A stretch of 64,000 nucleotides of DNA from Collinsella sp. (GTDB lineage: Bacteria; Actinomycetota; Coriobacteriia; Coriobacteriales; Coriobacteriaceae), in contig DXML01000022.1 in the NCBI GenBank assembly GCA_019414205.1, positions 1-64,000 on the forward strand. Direction: 5' to 3'. Each line of letters starts with the position of its first letter. The first letter of the stretch is position 1. This document shows, in pieces, positions 24,340 to 32,258 of this stretch. The notes below the pieces were generated by a model, which was not told the origin of the DNA, ran no database searches, and worked only from the letters and a program-made list of their open reading frames with translations. A program made the position numbers and the translations under genes.

Positions 24340-25344
24340 ATGACAAATTGCAAACGCTATAAGGTGGCCGCGATCGACCTGGGAACGGTGTCGTCGCGAC
24401 TGGTGCTGGCGCAGGCCGAGGCCGGGGCGATCGTGGAATCGTCCAAGCATACCGAGATTACCGACCTGGGCGAGGGCGTGGACGCGACGGGCCGCTTTTG
24501 CGAGGAGGCCGTTGAGCGTGTGCTCGAAGCGTGTTGTATGTTTGTGGATGAGGCGCGTGCCTTTGGGGCCGCGTGCGTCTGCACCACGTGCACGAGCGCC
24601 GCGCGCGATGCGTCCAATGCCGCCCTGCTGCTGGACGGCCTGCGCGAGTTGGGGCTCAAACCACAGGTGATTCCGGGCGAGGTCGAGGCGCGCCTGACGT
24701 TTTTTGGCGTGGCGCACGACTTTGCCGGCGAGCGCATCATCGTCGCGGATTCGGGCGGCGGCTCCACGGAGCTCGCGACGGGCGTATACGCTCCGGAGCG
24801 CAGCGTCTTTGCGCTGGAGGGAACGCGCTCGCTGGACATCGGTTGCCGTCGCGTGACGGAGCGCTTTTTCTCCGCGTTGCCGCCCGCGGATGGCGAGCTT
24901 GCTGCCGCTGCCGCGTGGGCAGGCGAGCAGTTCGCCGCCTATTTTGAGGGCCTGCCTGTCGACTTTGAGCGCGCCGAACGCCTCGTTGCGGTGGGCGGTA
25001 CCGTCACCACGCTCGTGGCGCTCGTTCACGAACTGGAGCCGTACGATTCGAGCTTTGTGCACCTGCGCGAGCTTTCGATGGAGCAGGTCTCGGCCGCTAT
25101 CGAGCGCATGTCCGCGCTGGACGTTACGGGCATTGCCGCGTTGCCGGGCGTGCAGCCCAAGCGCGCGGGCGTGATTCTGGCCGGCGCCGTGGTGATCCGC
25201 GAGCTTATGCGCGCCGGTGGCTACAGGGCGCTTACCGTGAGCGAGAACAGCCTGCTTGCCGGTATGGCCGCCACCATTAACGAGGTTCTCGACGGCGAGC
25301 TACCCACCATCGGCTGGACCCCCAGCCTCAGCACCCTCCAATAA
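24340..25344 (+). CDS. ppx: Exopolyphosphatase / GppA family phosphatase
   Basis: A 334-residue protein of the ASKHA fold. Phosphate loop one is AAIDLGTVSSRLVL (about 9-22), and loop two is VADSGGGSTELA (about 138-149). VPGGEVEAR-type sequence (IPGEVEARL) and VAVGGTVTTLVAL (about 221-233) are also present. It removes phosphate from polyphosphate or pppGpp; the single-domain size fits actinobacterial Ppx. The first loop has Thr-Val where many homologues have Thr-Asn, so the DLGTNS signature is slightly altered. It starts 20 bases after the DivIC-like gene. Confidence 0.9.
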   Translation: MTNCKRYKVAAIDLGTVSSRLVLAQAEAGAIVESSKHTEITDLGEGVDATGRFCEEAVERVLEACCMFVDEARAFGAACVCTTCTSAARDASNAALLLDGLRELGLKPQVIPGEVEARLTFFGVAHDFAGERIIVADSGGGSTELATGVYAPERSVFALEGTRSLDIGCRRVTERFFSALPPADGELAAAAAWAGEQFAAYFEGLPVDFERAERLVAVGGTVTTLVALVHELEPYDSSFVHLRELSMEQVSAAIERMSALDVTGIAALPGVQPKRAGVILAGAVVIRELMRAGGYRALTVSENSLLAGMAATINEVLDGELPTIGWTPSLSTLQ

Positions 25345-25345
25345 G

Positions 25346-25408
25346 TTGCGGTGAAATACGGACTAAAATCGCCCTTTCGGGCCCCAAACAGTCCCTATTC
25401 CACCGCAA
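25346..25408 (+). terminator. Long hairpin after ppx
   Basis: Arms TTGCGGTGAAATA (25346-25358) and TATTCCACCGCAA (25396-25408) pair with one mismatch. Inner pairs GGACT/AGTCC and GCCC/GGGC form nested stems. It starts two bases after the ppx stop. It has no T run, so it may be a transcript-end structure or part of the adjacent repeat cluster. Confidence 0.55.
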
Positions 25409-25415
25409 CTCAACA

Positions 25416-25465
25416 GCCGGCACTTAGGGACGTTCCTTTTCTGCCGGCACCTGGGGACAGTCCTT
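25416..25465 (-). repeat. Dispersed 23-bp repeat, two tandem copies (copies B1 and B2)
   Basis: On the minus strand two 23-bp units start AAGGAACGTCCCTAAGTG and AAGGACTGTCCCCAGGTG and both end in GCCGGC (25416-25438 and 25443-25465). Related units occur at 34853-34902. Adjacent GCCGGC ends create inverted repeats. Confidence 0.7.
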
Positions 25466-25530
25466 GGGTTGATATGGGCAGTCAAAAAAGCCCCGTCCCA
25501 AATTATCTGCTCTGCAGTTGACGGCGTTCA

Positions 25531-25597
25531 AAAGAAATGAGCCCGCATCCCAAAGGGACACGAGCTCGTAAAAGCCAAATGGTAGGGGCGGTGGGAC
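25531..25597 (-). pseudogene. Truncated copy of the tRNA-Leu 3' end with its terminator
   Basis: This 67-bp block aligns without gaps to 25727-25793, where the intact tRNA-Leu ends. The last 18 bases (25580-25597) equal the tRNA acceptor and part of the T arm, including CCA on the minus strand. The rest of the tRNA is missing. The block also repeats the terminator-like stem (GAGCCCGCATCCC pairing with GGGACACGAGCTC). Confidence 0.7.
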
Positions 25598-25726
25598 GTC
25601 TGCGCATTTGCTGCGCAAATACGCACCGGCTTCGGCCGCCTGTCGGCGCCCTCGCCGGCTCGCTACGGACGCTGCGCGTCCGCTTAACGCTCGCCCCCTC
25701 GCGGGTTCGAGTCCCGCCGGCATCTT
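25598..25726. other. Palindrome-rich insert ending in an isolated tRNA-like T arm
   Basis: No coding signal is convincing here. The segment carries short hairpins (GCGCATTTGC-TGC-GCAAATACGC at 25611-25633, GGACGC-TGC-GCGTCC near 25667-25681). It then has GCGGGTTCGAGTCCCGC (25701-25717), which is a perfect tRNA T stem and loop on the plus strand. No matching acceptor or anticodon arm is present, so no functional tRNA is called. Confidence 0.5.
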
Positions 25727-25768
25727 AAAGAAACGAGCCCGCATCCCTAGGGGACACGGGCCCGTAAA
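25727..25768 (-). terminator. Terminator of tRNA-Leu
   Basis: On the minus strand a stem ACGGGCCCGTGTCCC / GGGATGCGGGCTCGT (with G-T pairs) is followed by TTTCTTT, just past the tRNA CCA end. Confidence 0.8.
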
Positions 25769-25775
25769 CAATACG

Positions 25776-25860
25776 TGGTAGGGGCGGTGGGACTCGAACC
25801 CACAATCCTTGCGGCGAGAGATTTTAAGTCTCCTGCGTATGCCAATTCCGCCACGCCCCC
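25776..25860 (-). tRNA. tRNA-Leu (anticodon UAA)
   Basis: On the minus strand the gene starts GGGGGCGTGGCGGAATTGGC and ends in an encoded CCA, 85 bases in all. The acceptor stem GGGGGCG/CGCCCCT pairs with one G-U. The anticodon loop is CTTAAAA with anticodon TAA (plus-strand TTA at 25824-25826). There is a variable arm (CTCGCCGCAAGGAT) as expected for a class II tRNA and a T arm GTGGGTTCGAGTCCCAC. A duplicate of its 3' end lies 196 bases further along the transcription direction. Confidence 0.95.
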
Positions 25861-25891
25861 GTGAGACTAGAAGTCTAGCACAAGCCGCCCG

Positions 25892-26515
25892 TTACGCGTT
25901 GACGGCCATCGAGTGCCGGCCCGACTTTTCCAGGTACTCGGCAAACTTGGCCTCGTCGCCCTTGTTCTTGTACTGTAGGGCCAACAGGTATTCCAGGCGG
26001 CAGCTCTTGACCTTGTCGTCACCGGCTTCCTTGAGCATGCGCTCCAGCTCGGGAATATCGTTGTGGCGCTTGAGGATCATCGTGTCATACATCAGCTGGC
26101 ATTCGTGCGCGACTGCCTCGGCCTGGCCGCCCTCAAAGCCTTTGATCTCGTGCAGCAATTCCTTGGACTTTTTGCGGTCCTCCTGACCAACGTAGTAGTT
26201 AAAGGCCTTAATGACCAGGTCGACGCGCTGCATCTTGGGCAGATTGAGCCCCAGCAGCAAATCGAACATCTCATCGGCGCGCTTGTGGTCCTCGCGCAGC
26301 AGATAGGAGTTCAGGCGCAGGTAGTCGCGGTTGTAGCGCGGGTACAGCATGCTGGTGAGTTTGCCGTCGAGCAAACGATCGAACTCGTCCCACTGCTTAG
26401 CGGCCATAAGCTGCTGCAGGCGTTTAAACGTGGTGCGTTTTTTGACGCTAAAGAACACCGACACGGCGATGCAGATGATAACGACGGCGGTCCAGAGTGT
26501 GCGGGAATCGGGCAT
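25892..26515 (-). CDS. Membrane-anchored TPR-like protein of unknown function
   Basis: A 207-residue protein with one N-terminal membrane helix (about 6-22, LWTAVVIICIAVSVFFS) and a helical, charged rest. The region about 30-200 is made of helix pairs with spacing and composition like tetratricopeptide repeats (for example AKQWDEFDRLLDGKL, DHKRADEMFDLLLGL). I do not recognise the family. The ATG at 26515 is preferred because AAGGA stands eight bases upstream; a GTG at 26533 is possible. It stands alone, next to the tRNA. Confidence 0.7.
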   Translation of the reverse strand: MPDSRTLWTAVVIICIAVSVFFSVKKRTTFKRLQQLMAAKQWDEFDRLLDGKLTSMLYPRYNRDYLRLNSYLLREDHKRADEMFDLLLGLNLPKMQRVDLVIKAFNYYVGQEDRKKSKELLHEIKGFEGGQAEAVAHECQLMYDTMILKRHNDIPELERMLKEAGDDKVKSCRLEYLLALQYKNKGDEAKFAEYLEKSGRHSMAVNA

Positions 26516-26678
26516 ATTAGGGTCCTTAGTCACTCATAAAGCGAGCGGTATGACAACACGTACTGGATGTATTATACGCAGCGCGCAAGCAAACTGGCAT
26601 AAAAGCTCATCGAGGCCGAGTGCTATCGCTCGCTGCGGTACACTTACCTAAAGTAAACCATGAAGGGAGACATTACCT

Positions 26679-26966
26679 ATGAAGAAGATCGTTTTGGCTT
26701 GCGGTGCTGGCGCTGCTACTTCCACGCTCGTTGCCCAGAAGGTCGCCACCTTGCTCGACGCCAACGGTTACGCCGGCAAGTACGAGATCGTGCAGTGCGC
26801 CATCTCCGAGGCCAAGGACTACTGCGACGAGGGCGCCGACCTGCTGATCGCCACCACCGTTGCCCCCGAGGGCCTCACCTGCCCGTACGTGAGTGGCGTG
26901 CCCTTCATGACCGGCATGAACCGCGTCGCTGCCGAGAAGGCCGTCCTCGACGTTATGGCTCAGTAG
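26679..26966 (+). CDS. PTS galactitol-type EIIB
   Basis: A 95-residue EIIB of the galactitol/ascorbate-like cysteine class. VLACGAGAATSTLVAQKV at the N-terminus holds the phosphorylated cysteine (residue 8) in its loop. TTVAPEG is the second conserved part. No EIIA or EIIC lies nearby, so partners must be encoded elsewhere or the protein has a regulatory role. The start has GAAGGGAG. A VOC-domain gene follows after 11 bases. Confidence 0.85.
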   Translation: MKKIVLACGAGAATSTLVAQKVATLLDANGYAGKYEIVQCAISEAKDYCDEGADLLIATTVAPEGLTCPYVSGVPFMTGMNRVAAEKAVLDVMAQ

Positions 26967-26977
26967 GCGCTGACTGT

Positions 26978-27352
26978 ATGAGTGAGCAGAACGCCAACCC
27001 GGTAGAGCTCTTTGGCATGCGCGTTGCCCATGTGGGCATTAACGCCACTGACCCGGCAGACGCCCTGGAGATCGCGGAGCTGTTCTCGACGATGATGGGC
27101 CTGCCCGTTATCGAGACCCCGGTTTCGTACTTTAACGATTCGCTGGTCGAGATCATGAAGCAGAACGGTCGTGGCGCCAAGGGCCACATTGGCTTTGCTG
27201 TCAACGACATCGATGCGGCCGAGAAGTGGTTTGCCGAGCGCGGGCTCGAGGTCAACGAGGAGTCGCGCGTGCTGCTGCCCGACGGCGGCACCAAGCTCGT
27301 GTACTTTAAGCGCGAGTTCGCCGGCTTCGCCGTGCACCTGTGCCGCGAGTAG
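26978..27352 (+). CDS. VOC-superfamily protein (like the VOC domain of KDPG/KHG aldolases)
   Basis: A 124-residue glyoxalase/VOC-fold protein. AHVGINATDPADALEIAELF, SLVEIMKQNGRGAKGHIGFAV and AGFAVHLCRE follow the pattern of the VOC domain attached to the C-terminus of some Firmicutes 2-keto-3-deoxy-6-phosphogluconate aldolases. Here it is free-standing, without the aldolase. It is co-transcribed with the EIIB. A role in sugar-acid or keto-sugar handling is inferred only from that similarity. Confidence 0.75.
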   Translation: MSEQNANPVELFGMRVAHVGINATDPADALEIAELFSTMMGLPVIETPVSYFNDSLVEIMKQNGRGAKGHIGFAVNDIDAAEKWFAERGLEVNEESRVLLPDGGTKLVYFKREFAGFAVHLCRE

Positions 27353-27375
27353 CGCACAGGCTGCTATAGCTAGCA

Positions 27376-27411
27376 AAAAGGGATAGAGCCGCCTGGCCCT
27401 ATCCCTTTTTT
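27376..27411. terminator. Bidirectional terminator
   Basis: A 13-bp stem AAGGGATAGAGCC / GGCCCTATCCCTT (one mismatch) has A residues on the left and six T residues on the right. It sits between the convergent VOC and histidine kinase genes, so it can serve both. Confidence 0.9.
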
Positions 27412-27426
27412 ATGCCGAGGGGCTTT

Positions 27427-28722
27427 CTATCGTGGCAGGCGAATCGTAAAGCGGCTGCCGACGCCCTCGACTGAGGTCACGCCAATGACACCACCATGGC
27501 TATCGACGATCCACTTGGCAATGGCAAGCCCCAGACCCGAGCCCTGCGCGCCGACATCGCGTGCGTTGTCGGCGCGGTAGAACCGTTCAAACGCGTGAGC
27601 TGCGGATTCCTGGTTCATGCCGATGCCCTCGTCCTCAACGCTTATGTCGACCGTGCCCGCGCCCGCATCCGGTGCTACGCCAAACGAGATGGGCGTGCCC
27701 GCGTCCGAATACTTGGCGGCGTTTTGCACGATCACGCGCAGCGCCTGCTTCACGAGCGCCACGTCGACGGGCGCGTCGCAGCGCGGGTCGCTGGCAAGCA
27801 AGGCGTCAAAAGCCAGCCGATACGTGTGCTCGGCATCGATCATCTGTGACTCCTCGCATACCTCGCCGACCAGTGCGGCCAGGTTGGTATTCGCACGCCG
27901 CAGGACCGTGCGCCCGGCATCGCCGCGCGCCAAAAACAGCAGCTGCTCCACGAGCTCCTGCATATGCTCGCTTTCGGCCTTGAGGGACGCGATGGATTCC
28001 GCCAGCACGTCCGGGTCATCTTTGCCCCAGCGGTCGAGCATGTTTACGTAACCCTGAATCACCGCGATGGGCGTTCGTAGCTCGTGGCTTGCATCGTTGA
28101 CAAAGCGCATCTGCTGCAGCTTTGCCTCTTGCATCTGGCGCAGCAGGCGGTTGAGCGCGACCTCGATGCTTGCCAGGTCGGCGTCGCCGGTGGTGACGCT
28201 CGGCGAGTCGACGCTTGCGCGCTCGATGGCCTGCTCCAGCGTTTCCATCTTGCCGCCGGAGAGCTGCATGCGGCCGAGTTCGTCCACGCGCAGGGCCAGA
28301 TCGTTGAGCGGCGCCATGGTGCGGCGCACGCGGCGGGCGCCGCCGAGCATGTTGAGCACGCTGATGACCTGCCAACCCACAACAACAAGGTAGAGAGGCC
28401 ATAGCGTGACGAGGTCCTGCGCGAGGGGGAAAGTCTTGGTGGTACGCGCAAGCTCGACGGTATAGGTGAGCGTTATCAGGTCCCAGCCGCGCGCGGGCGT
28501 CAGCGACATGCCGCGAACGGTGGCGCTGGGGATCCATCCTGTGGTAAACGCGCCGTTGGGCAGCGTCTGGTTGTATCCATAGACGAGGATCGCCGCCGCA
28601 ATAACCAACAGTAACAGATCGAGCCAGATGTGGCTCATCAAGCGGCGCCACATATAGCTCCAGTTGATGGCGCGGGCGATGGAGGTGACGCGCTTGACCT
28701 CGGCGTTACGCACGGCAGACAT
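27427..28722 (-). CDS. Sensor histidine kinase
   Basis: A 431-residue membrane kinase. Two membrane helices (about 33-50 and 108-127) bracket a small extracellular domain. A HAMP-like segment follows. The phosphorylated His is in FVNDASHELRTPIAVIQGY (about 205-223), the N box is VIVQNAAKYSDAG, G1 is VEDEGIGMN, and G2 is GSGLGLAIAKWIV. It overlaps the response regulator end by 17 bases and forms a pair with it. The signal is unknown. Confidence 0.93.
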   Translation of the reverse strand: MSAVRNAEVKRVTSIARAINWSYMWRRLMSHIWLDLLLLVIAAAILVYGYNQTLPNGAFTTGWIPSATVRGMSLTPARGWDLITLTYTVELARTTKTFPLAQDLVTLWPLYLVVVGWQVISVLNMLGGARRVRRTMAPLNDLALRVDELGRMQLSGGKMETLEQAIERASVDSPSVTTGDADLASIEVALNRLLRQMQEAKLQQMRFVNDASHELRTPIAVIQGYVNMLDRWGKDDPDVLAESIASLKAESEHMQELVEQLLFLARGDAGRTVLRRANTNLAALVGEVCEESQMIDAEHTYRLAFDALLASDPRCDAPVDVALVKQALRVIVQNAAKYSDAGTPISFGVAPDAGAGTVDISVEDEGIGMNQESAAHAFERFYRADNARDVGAQGSGLGLAIAKWIVDSHGGVIGVTSVEGVGSRFTIRLPR

Positions 28723-29491
28723 AGCCCACCCCGCGCACGGTCTGGATGATGCGGGCGCCGCCGGCGTCCTCGATCTTGGCGCGCAGGTGCGCGATGTGCA
28801 CGTCGACGTTGTTGGTGTCGCCTACGTAGTCGTAGCCCAGCGCCTCGTGCGCGATGCGCTCGCGCGTGAGTACGGTCTCGGCATGCGCCATAAGCAGGGC
28901 GAGGACATCGAACTCGCGGGCCGTGAGCGCGATGGGCGAGCCGCCGACCGTGACTTCGCGGCGGTCGGGGTCGAGCGCAACCGAGTCAACGGTAAGCGCG
29001 GCGTGGGAGGGCGTGGCAGCGGTCTGGGCCGTGTCGGTTGCCGGGGGCATTGTGGCGATACCGGCGCCCGCGCCGCCTGCCGCGCCCGCCCCAGTACCGG
29101 CGCCTCCAATGCCCGAAGCCGCCCGCACGGCCTCCGAGCGCTTCAGCGCCACGCGGATCCGTGCGAACAGCTCCTCAATCGCAAATGGCTTGGTCAGGTA
29201 ATCGTCGGCGCCGGCATCGAGCCCGGCCACCTTGTCCATCACGGCATCGCGCGCGGTGACCATAATCACCGGCACATCCTTGTGCTTGCGGACACGCCGC
29301 AGGACCTCCATACCGTTGAGCTGCGGCAACAGCACATCGAGCAGAATCAGATCGTAGTCGCGCTCCAGCGCCAGGTTCACGGCGGTGCGACCGTCGGCGG
29401 CGTGCTCCACCTGGTAGCCTTCGTGCTCCAGCTCGAGCGTCACAAAGCGGGCGATTTTCTCCTCGTCCTCTACGATCAGAATCCGTGCCAT
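28706..29491 (-). CDS. OmpR-family response regulator
   Basis: A 261-residue regulator. The receiver has VEDEEK at the start, the phospho-acceptor Asp in DLILLDVLLP (about 53), and the Lys in YLTKPF (about 103). The winged-helix domain (about 170-260) includes ALTAREFDVLALL and GYDYVGDTNNVDVHI. The linker (about 124-165) is unusually long and almost wholly Gly/Ala/Thr/Pro. It is the partner of the kinase that follows. Direct targets are not visible. Confidence 0.93.
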   Translation of the reverse strand: MARILIVEDEEKIARFVTLELEHEGYQVEHAADGRTAVNLALERDYDLILLDVLLPQLNGMEVLRRVRKHKDVPVIMVTARDAVMDKVAGLDAGADDYLTKPFAIEELFARIRVALKRSEAVRAASGIGGAGTGAGAAGGAGAGIATMPPATDTAQTAATPSHAALTVDSVALDPDRREVTVGGSPIALTAREFDVLALLMAHAETVLTRERIAHEALGYDYVGDTNNVDVHIAHLRAKIEDAGGARIIQTVRGVGYVCRA

Positions 29492-29509
29492 GCGTGCCCC
29501 CGTCTGCGA

Positions 29510-30052
29510 CTACTTGTCGTCGTTCAGATTTTGCTTGATGTCATCCGCGGCGTTAGCAGCGCTATCCATCAGGTTGTTGATGCTGCCGGGCACGTCGCCG
29601 TCGCTGTCGATGCGGTAGCGCATGCCAAAGAACAGGCCAATCAGCATCAGCCAAATCGTAGCGCCCCAGGCAAACAGCGCGACGATGGGAATCAGGATGG
29701 GGATGTTGAGGATGATCGCATCGCGGCGCGTGGCGATAAACTTGGTGTCCAGGCTCAGGCGGAAGAGCTTTTTGAGGTACTCCCACACGCCGTCCATCTT
29801 CTTGGAGAAGTCGGTCTTTTCGCTCGACTTTTCGTAGGCGGCCTGCGCGGCGACCATCTCGGCCGAGGGCTCATCGACCGGTGCGGACTCGGTCGCGGCG
29901 TGCGCCGACGTGGTCTGGGTCTTGCCCTGCGACTCGAGCCAAATGATGGCATCCAAAACGTTGCCGTCGGCAGCGTCGAGCGCCGCCTTGGCATCGGTGT
30001 AGCTCACGCTGCACTTGGTGCGGATGGTTTCAACTTTTTCGAGGTCGTCCAT
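29510..30052 (-). CDS. DUF4342 protein with UBA-like N-terminus
   Basis: A 180-residue protein. Residues 1-45 (VETIRTKCSVSYTDAKAALDAADGNVLDAIIWLES) form a UBA/TS-N-like three-helix fold seen in EF-Ts and NAC. The middle is acidic. About residues 85-150 match the DUF4342 region with one or two membrane helices (DAIILNIPILIPIVALFAWG, TIWLMLIGLFFGM). It is first in an operon with the two-component system, 18 bases before the regulator. Function is unknown; an envelope sensor or modulator role is possible. Confidence 0.75.
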   Translation of the reverse strand: MDDLEKVETIRTKCSVSYTDAKAALDAADGNVLDAIIWLESQGKTQTTSAHAATESAPVDEPSAEMVAAQAAYEKSSEKTDFSKKMDGVWEYLKKLFRLSLDTKFIATRRDAIILNIPILIPIVALFAWGATIWLMLIGLFFGMRYRIDSDGDVPGSINNLMDSAANAADDIKQNLNDDK

Positions 30053-30165
30053 GGCCTGTCCTTTCGTTCGATGGGCGCGACGCCGGGCAATTTGCTCGGG
30101 CGCGAGCGTTGCGTTCGGCGGTCTGCGTTGCGCCGCCCCGCCCTTGGTCGAACTCTATAGTGCAG

Positions 30166-30193
30166 GTTATAGATTAAGCGATTCTTGAGCCAA
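30166..30193 (-). promoter_or_regulatory. Promoter of the DUF4342/two-component operon
   Basis: On the minus strand -35 TTGGCT (30188-30193) and -10 TATAAC (30166-30171) are 16 bases apart. The rest of the 356-base gap (30053-30408) shows no clear gene. Confidence 0.45.
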
Positions 30194-30408
30194 GATTAAT
30201 GTTGGATGAGTTTTTGGGTGGGGCGGAGGCCAAGCGCAGACGAGCGGCTTGAGCCCAAGGATAAATTTGTGTCCGCACGGCGAGATATACTTTTAACTAT
30301 ATTGATGGGCGTGACAGGGCAAAGCTGCCTGGCGCCCGCGAAATCAGAGGGGCCGCCGTGCCGCATGGCACAAACGAGTGGGGTCCCGGCGCAAACAGGG
30401 GGTCATAC

Positions 30409-31170
30409 GTGCATATCTACGCTATGAGTGACATTCACGGGTGCTTGGACGCCTTTAAGGCATCGCTTTCCACCATCGACCTCGATGCCGAGGACTCCAA
30501 GCTGGTTTTGCTTGGCGACTATTGCGACCGAGGCCCCGATTCACTCGGGGTCTTCGAGCTCGTCATGGACCTGCAAAAGCGGTACGGCGATCGCGTCGTG
30601 GCGCTGCGCGGCAACCACGAGGAGATGTTCCTCGAGTACATTGACGAGGTAAACGACCTTAATTTTACGCAGGCATGGATACTTGCCGACAGCAATCTGG
30701 CAACGGCCAAGAGCTTCTTAGACGCCGAGGCATTCAAGCACGTTAGGCACCTTTTGAGGCTCAGGAAGTTCGAGGAGGCCTACGCCTATACGGTTGAACG
30801 CATGAAGGCCGAACATGCGGACGTCATCGCGTGGGTTCGCAAGCTCCCTTACTTTTACGAGAGCCCCTTCGGCCAGGTCTTTGTGCATGCCGGCATTGAC
30901 GAGGGTGCCGGGGAGTACTGGAAGCTCGGCACATCTGACGAGTCGTTTACTATGACGCTGCCCGATTACGTGGGGCGTAAGTTCTACCTAGATGTTATCG
31001 CCGGGCATATCAACACCGAGGCTGTCTCGGGCATTGCGGGCTACCGCGGTATCTGGCATGACGGCGCCAGCCATTACTACATCGACGGGAACGTCATGAA
31101 GAACGGCGCGGTCGCCGTGCTGAACTACGACTCGGAGACAGAGAAGTACGGCGGGCAAGGGCTGGAGTAG
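30409..31170 (+). CDS. PPP-family serine/threonine-type metallophosphatase
   Basis: A 253-residue protein with the full PPP signature: SDIHGC (about 7-12), GDYCDRGPDS (about 35-44), RGNHEE (about 66-71), HAGID (about 156-160) and a late GHINTE. It resembles small bacterial PPP enzymes such as PrpE/ApaH, which act on phosphoproteins or dinucleoside polyphosphates. GTG at 30409 is chosen as CAGGGGG lies six bases before it. It is followed by an oppositely oriented AT-rich gene. Confidence 0.85.
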   Translation: MHIYAMSDIHGCLDAFKASLSTIDLDAEDSKLVLLGDYCDRGPDSLGVFELVMDLQKRYGDRVVALRGNHEEMFLEYIDEVNDLNFTQAWILADSNLATAKSFLDAEAFKHVRHLLRLRKFEEAYAYTVERMKAEHADVIAWVRKLPYFYESPFGQVFVHAGIDEGAGEYWKLGTSDESFTMTLPDYVGRKFYLDVIAGHINTEAVSGIAGYRGIWHDGASHYYIDGNVMKNGAVAVLNYDSETEKYGGQGLE

Positions 31171-31197
31171 GTTGGCGGGCGATTATTTGCCTTTCAA

Positions 31198-31944
31198 TTA
31201 ACGCAATGATCTATTAAGCCATTCATTCATTCTTCCAGAAGGATATCTTTTGACCAGCTTTCCTTCCTTTGTCTTTAAGCGAAGTTCGGGTTTGATAGAG
31301 ATACCGCAGTATTCGGGTTTGATAGAGATACCGCAGTAAAACTGCAGCTCTGCTGCATTCAAGTCTATCTTGTCCAATTTTTTAATATACCGATAAAGGC
31401 AATGATATTCGTGCTGTTCGTTGCCTAAGGCGTGGGCGACATCGAGGTAGGCGAGCAGGGAGATGAGTACGTGCCACTGCTGATCTAAAACTTTTTTACC
31501 ATTCTCGTCTTCAGTAAAGGGGTCAAAGGCGTCGAGTTCAGCAACCGCATCTTTGTCAAAGTAAAAGTGGTAATGTCGCTGATCGTCGGTGCGGCACTTA
31601 AGCACAAGGTAGAAAACAGCATCGTCTGCTGATACCTTTTTGCTGTTGTCTTCGCACCATTCATCCCATCTGTCTTCTTTAAGGGCAGATTCTATTTCTT
31701 TAAGCTTGTTTTCATTAAGTTTATTTAGCTCAAGTACGGTTTCGCCCAGTATATAGGCCTGGTCTCTATGAGGACTGTTTTCGGAAATATTTTTGCAGGG
31801 ATTGTTGCACCGTTCAATAAAGCCCTTGACGTCTATTGGATTGGTATAAAACTCTCCGGTTGAAGACGCGTTTTTGCAAATAGTGCCGACGCGGTCGAAA
31901 AAATCTCTGATATCGTCCAAATTGGCAAATTCGGCTTCGTCCAT
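31198..31944 (-). CDS. AT-rich orphan protein with internal tandem duplication
   Basis: A 248-residue, charged, apparently soluble protein rich in Asp, Glu, Lys, Tyr and Asn. I do not recognise the family. Its base composition is clearly more AT-rich than its neighbours, suggesting transfer. A 9-residue unit YCGISIKPE occurs twice in tandem near residues 203-220 because of an exact 27-bp duplication. AAAGGA precedes the ATG. It faces the phosphatase at 30409 and diverges from an inverted-repeat element. Length variation at the duplication in other strains would be expected. Confidence 0.7.
   Translation of the reverse strand: MDEAEFANLDDIRDFFDRVGTICKNASSTGEFYTNPIDVKGFIERCNNPCKNISENSPHRDQAYILGETVLELNKLNENKLKEIESALKEDRWDEWCEDNSKKVSADDAVFYLVLKCRTDDQRHYHFYFDKDAVAELDAFDPFTEDENGKKVLDQQWHVLISLLAYLDVAHALGNEQHEYHCLYRYIKKLDKIDLNAAELQFYCGISIKPEYCGISIKPELRLKTKEGKLVKRYPSGRMNEWLNRSLR
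31285..31338. repeat. Perfect 27-bp tandem duplication inside a gene
   Basis: The unit at 31285-31311 is repeated exactly at 31312-31338. It is in frame (9 codons). No mismatch has accumulated, so the event is recent or maintained. Confidence 0.95.
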
Positions 31945-32072
31945 ATCTGGATTCCTTTCTCATTAGGAAACATGTCTCATTATAGGCACGCTTGCGGTCG
32001 TAGCGGCTAGGGGTGCCAGTGCTAGTGAGGGTTCCAGAGAAGGAAGCGGCGCGCCCTCGGAGCAGCAAAGAA

Positions 32073-32258
32073 TCAAGGTCTAATACTTTTCCCGAGAAGT
32101 GAACGAGCTAAAACGGGCCCCTGAAGCATCGACACTTTAGGAGTGCCGTTTCCTGCGGTTTCGGTACTGAAATCCTGCGATTTTGCCGCCGAAAAATGCG
32201 GATGTTTCAGGGATCTAAAAACAGCCGTTCACTTCTCGGGAAAAGTATTAGACCTCGA
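32073..32258. mobile_element. MITE-like element with 30-bp perfect terminal inverted repeats
   Basis: Perfect 30-bp inverted repeats lie at 32076-32105 (start AGGTCTAATACTTTTCCCGA) and 32226-32255, extended three bases further with one mismatch. The 120 bases between them do not encode a clear protein. GGGGTGCCAGTGC occurs as a direct repeat outside the element, at 32010-32022 and 32270-32282. No transposase and no short target duplication directly at the ends are seen. An invertible segment or a long terminator is the alternative. The remaining bases of 31945-32417 hold nothing I can identify. Confidence 0.55.

Noticed and set aside
25580..25720. A second complete tRNA gene
   Set aside because: Only an acceptor/T-arm 3' end on one strand and a separate T arm on the other are present. 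No anticodon arm can be folded in register.
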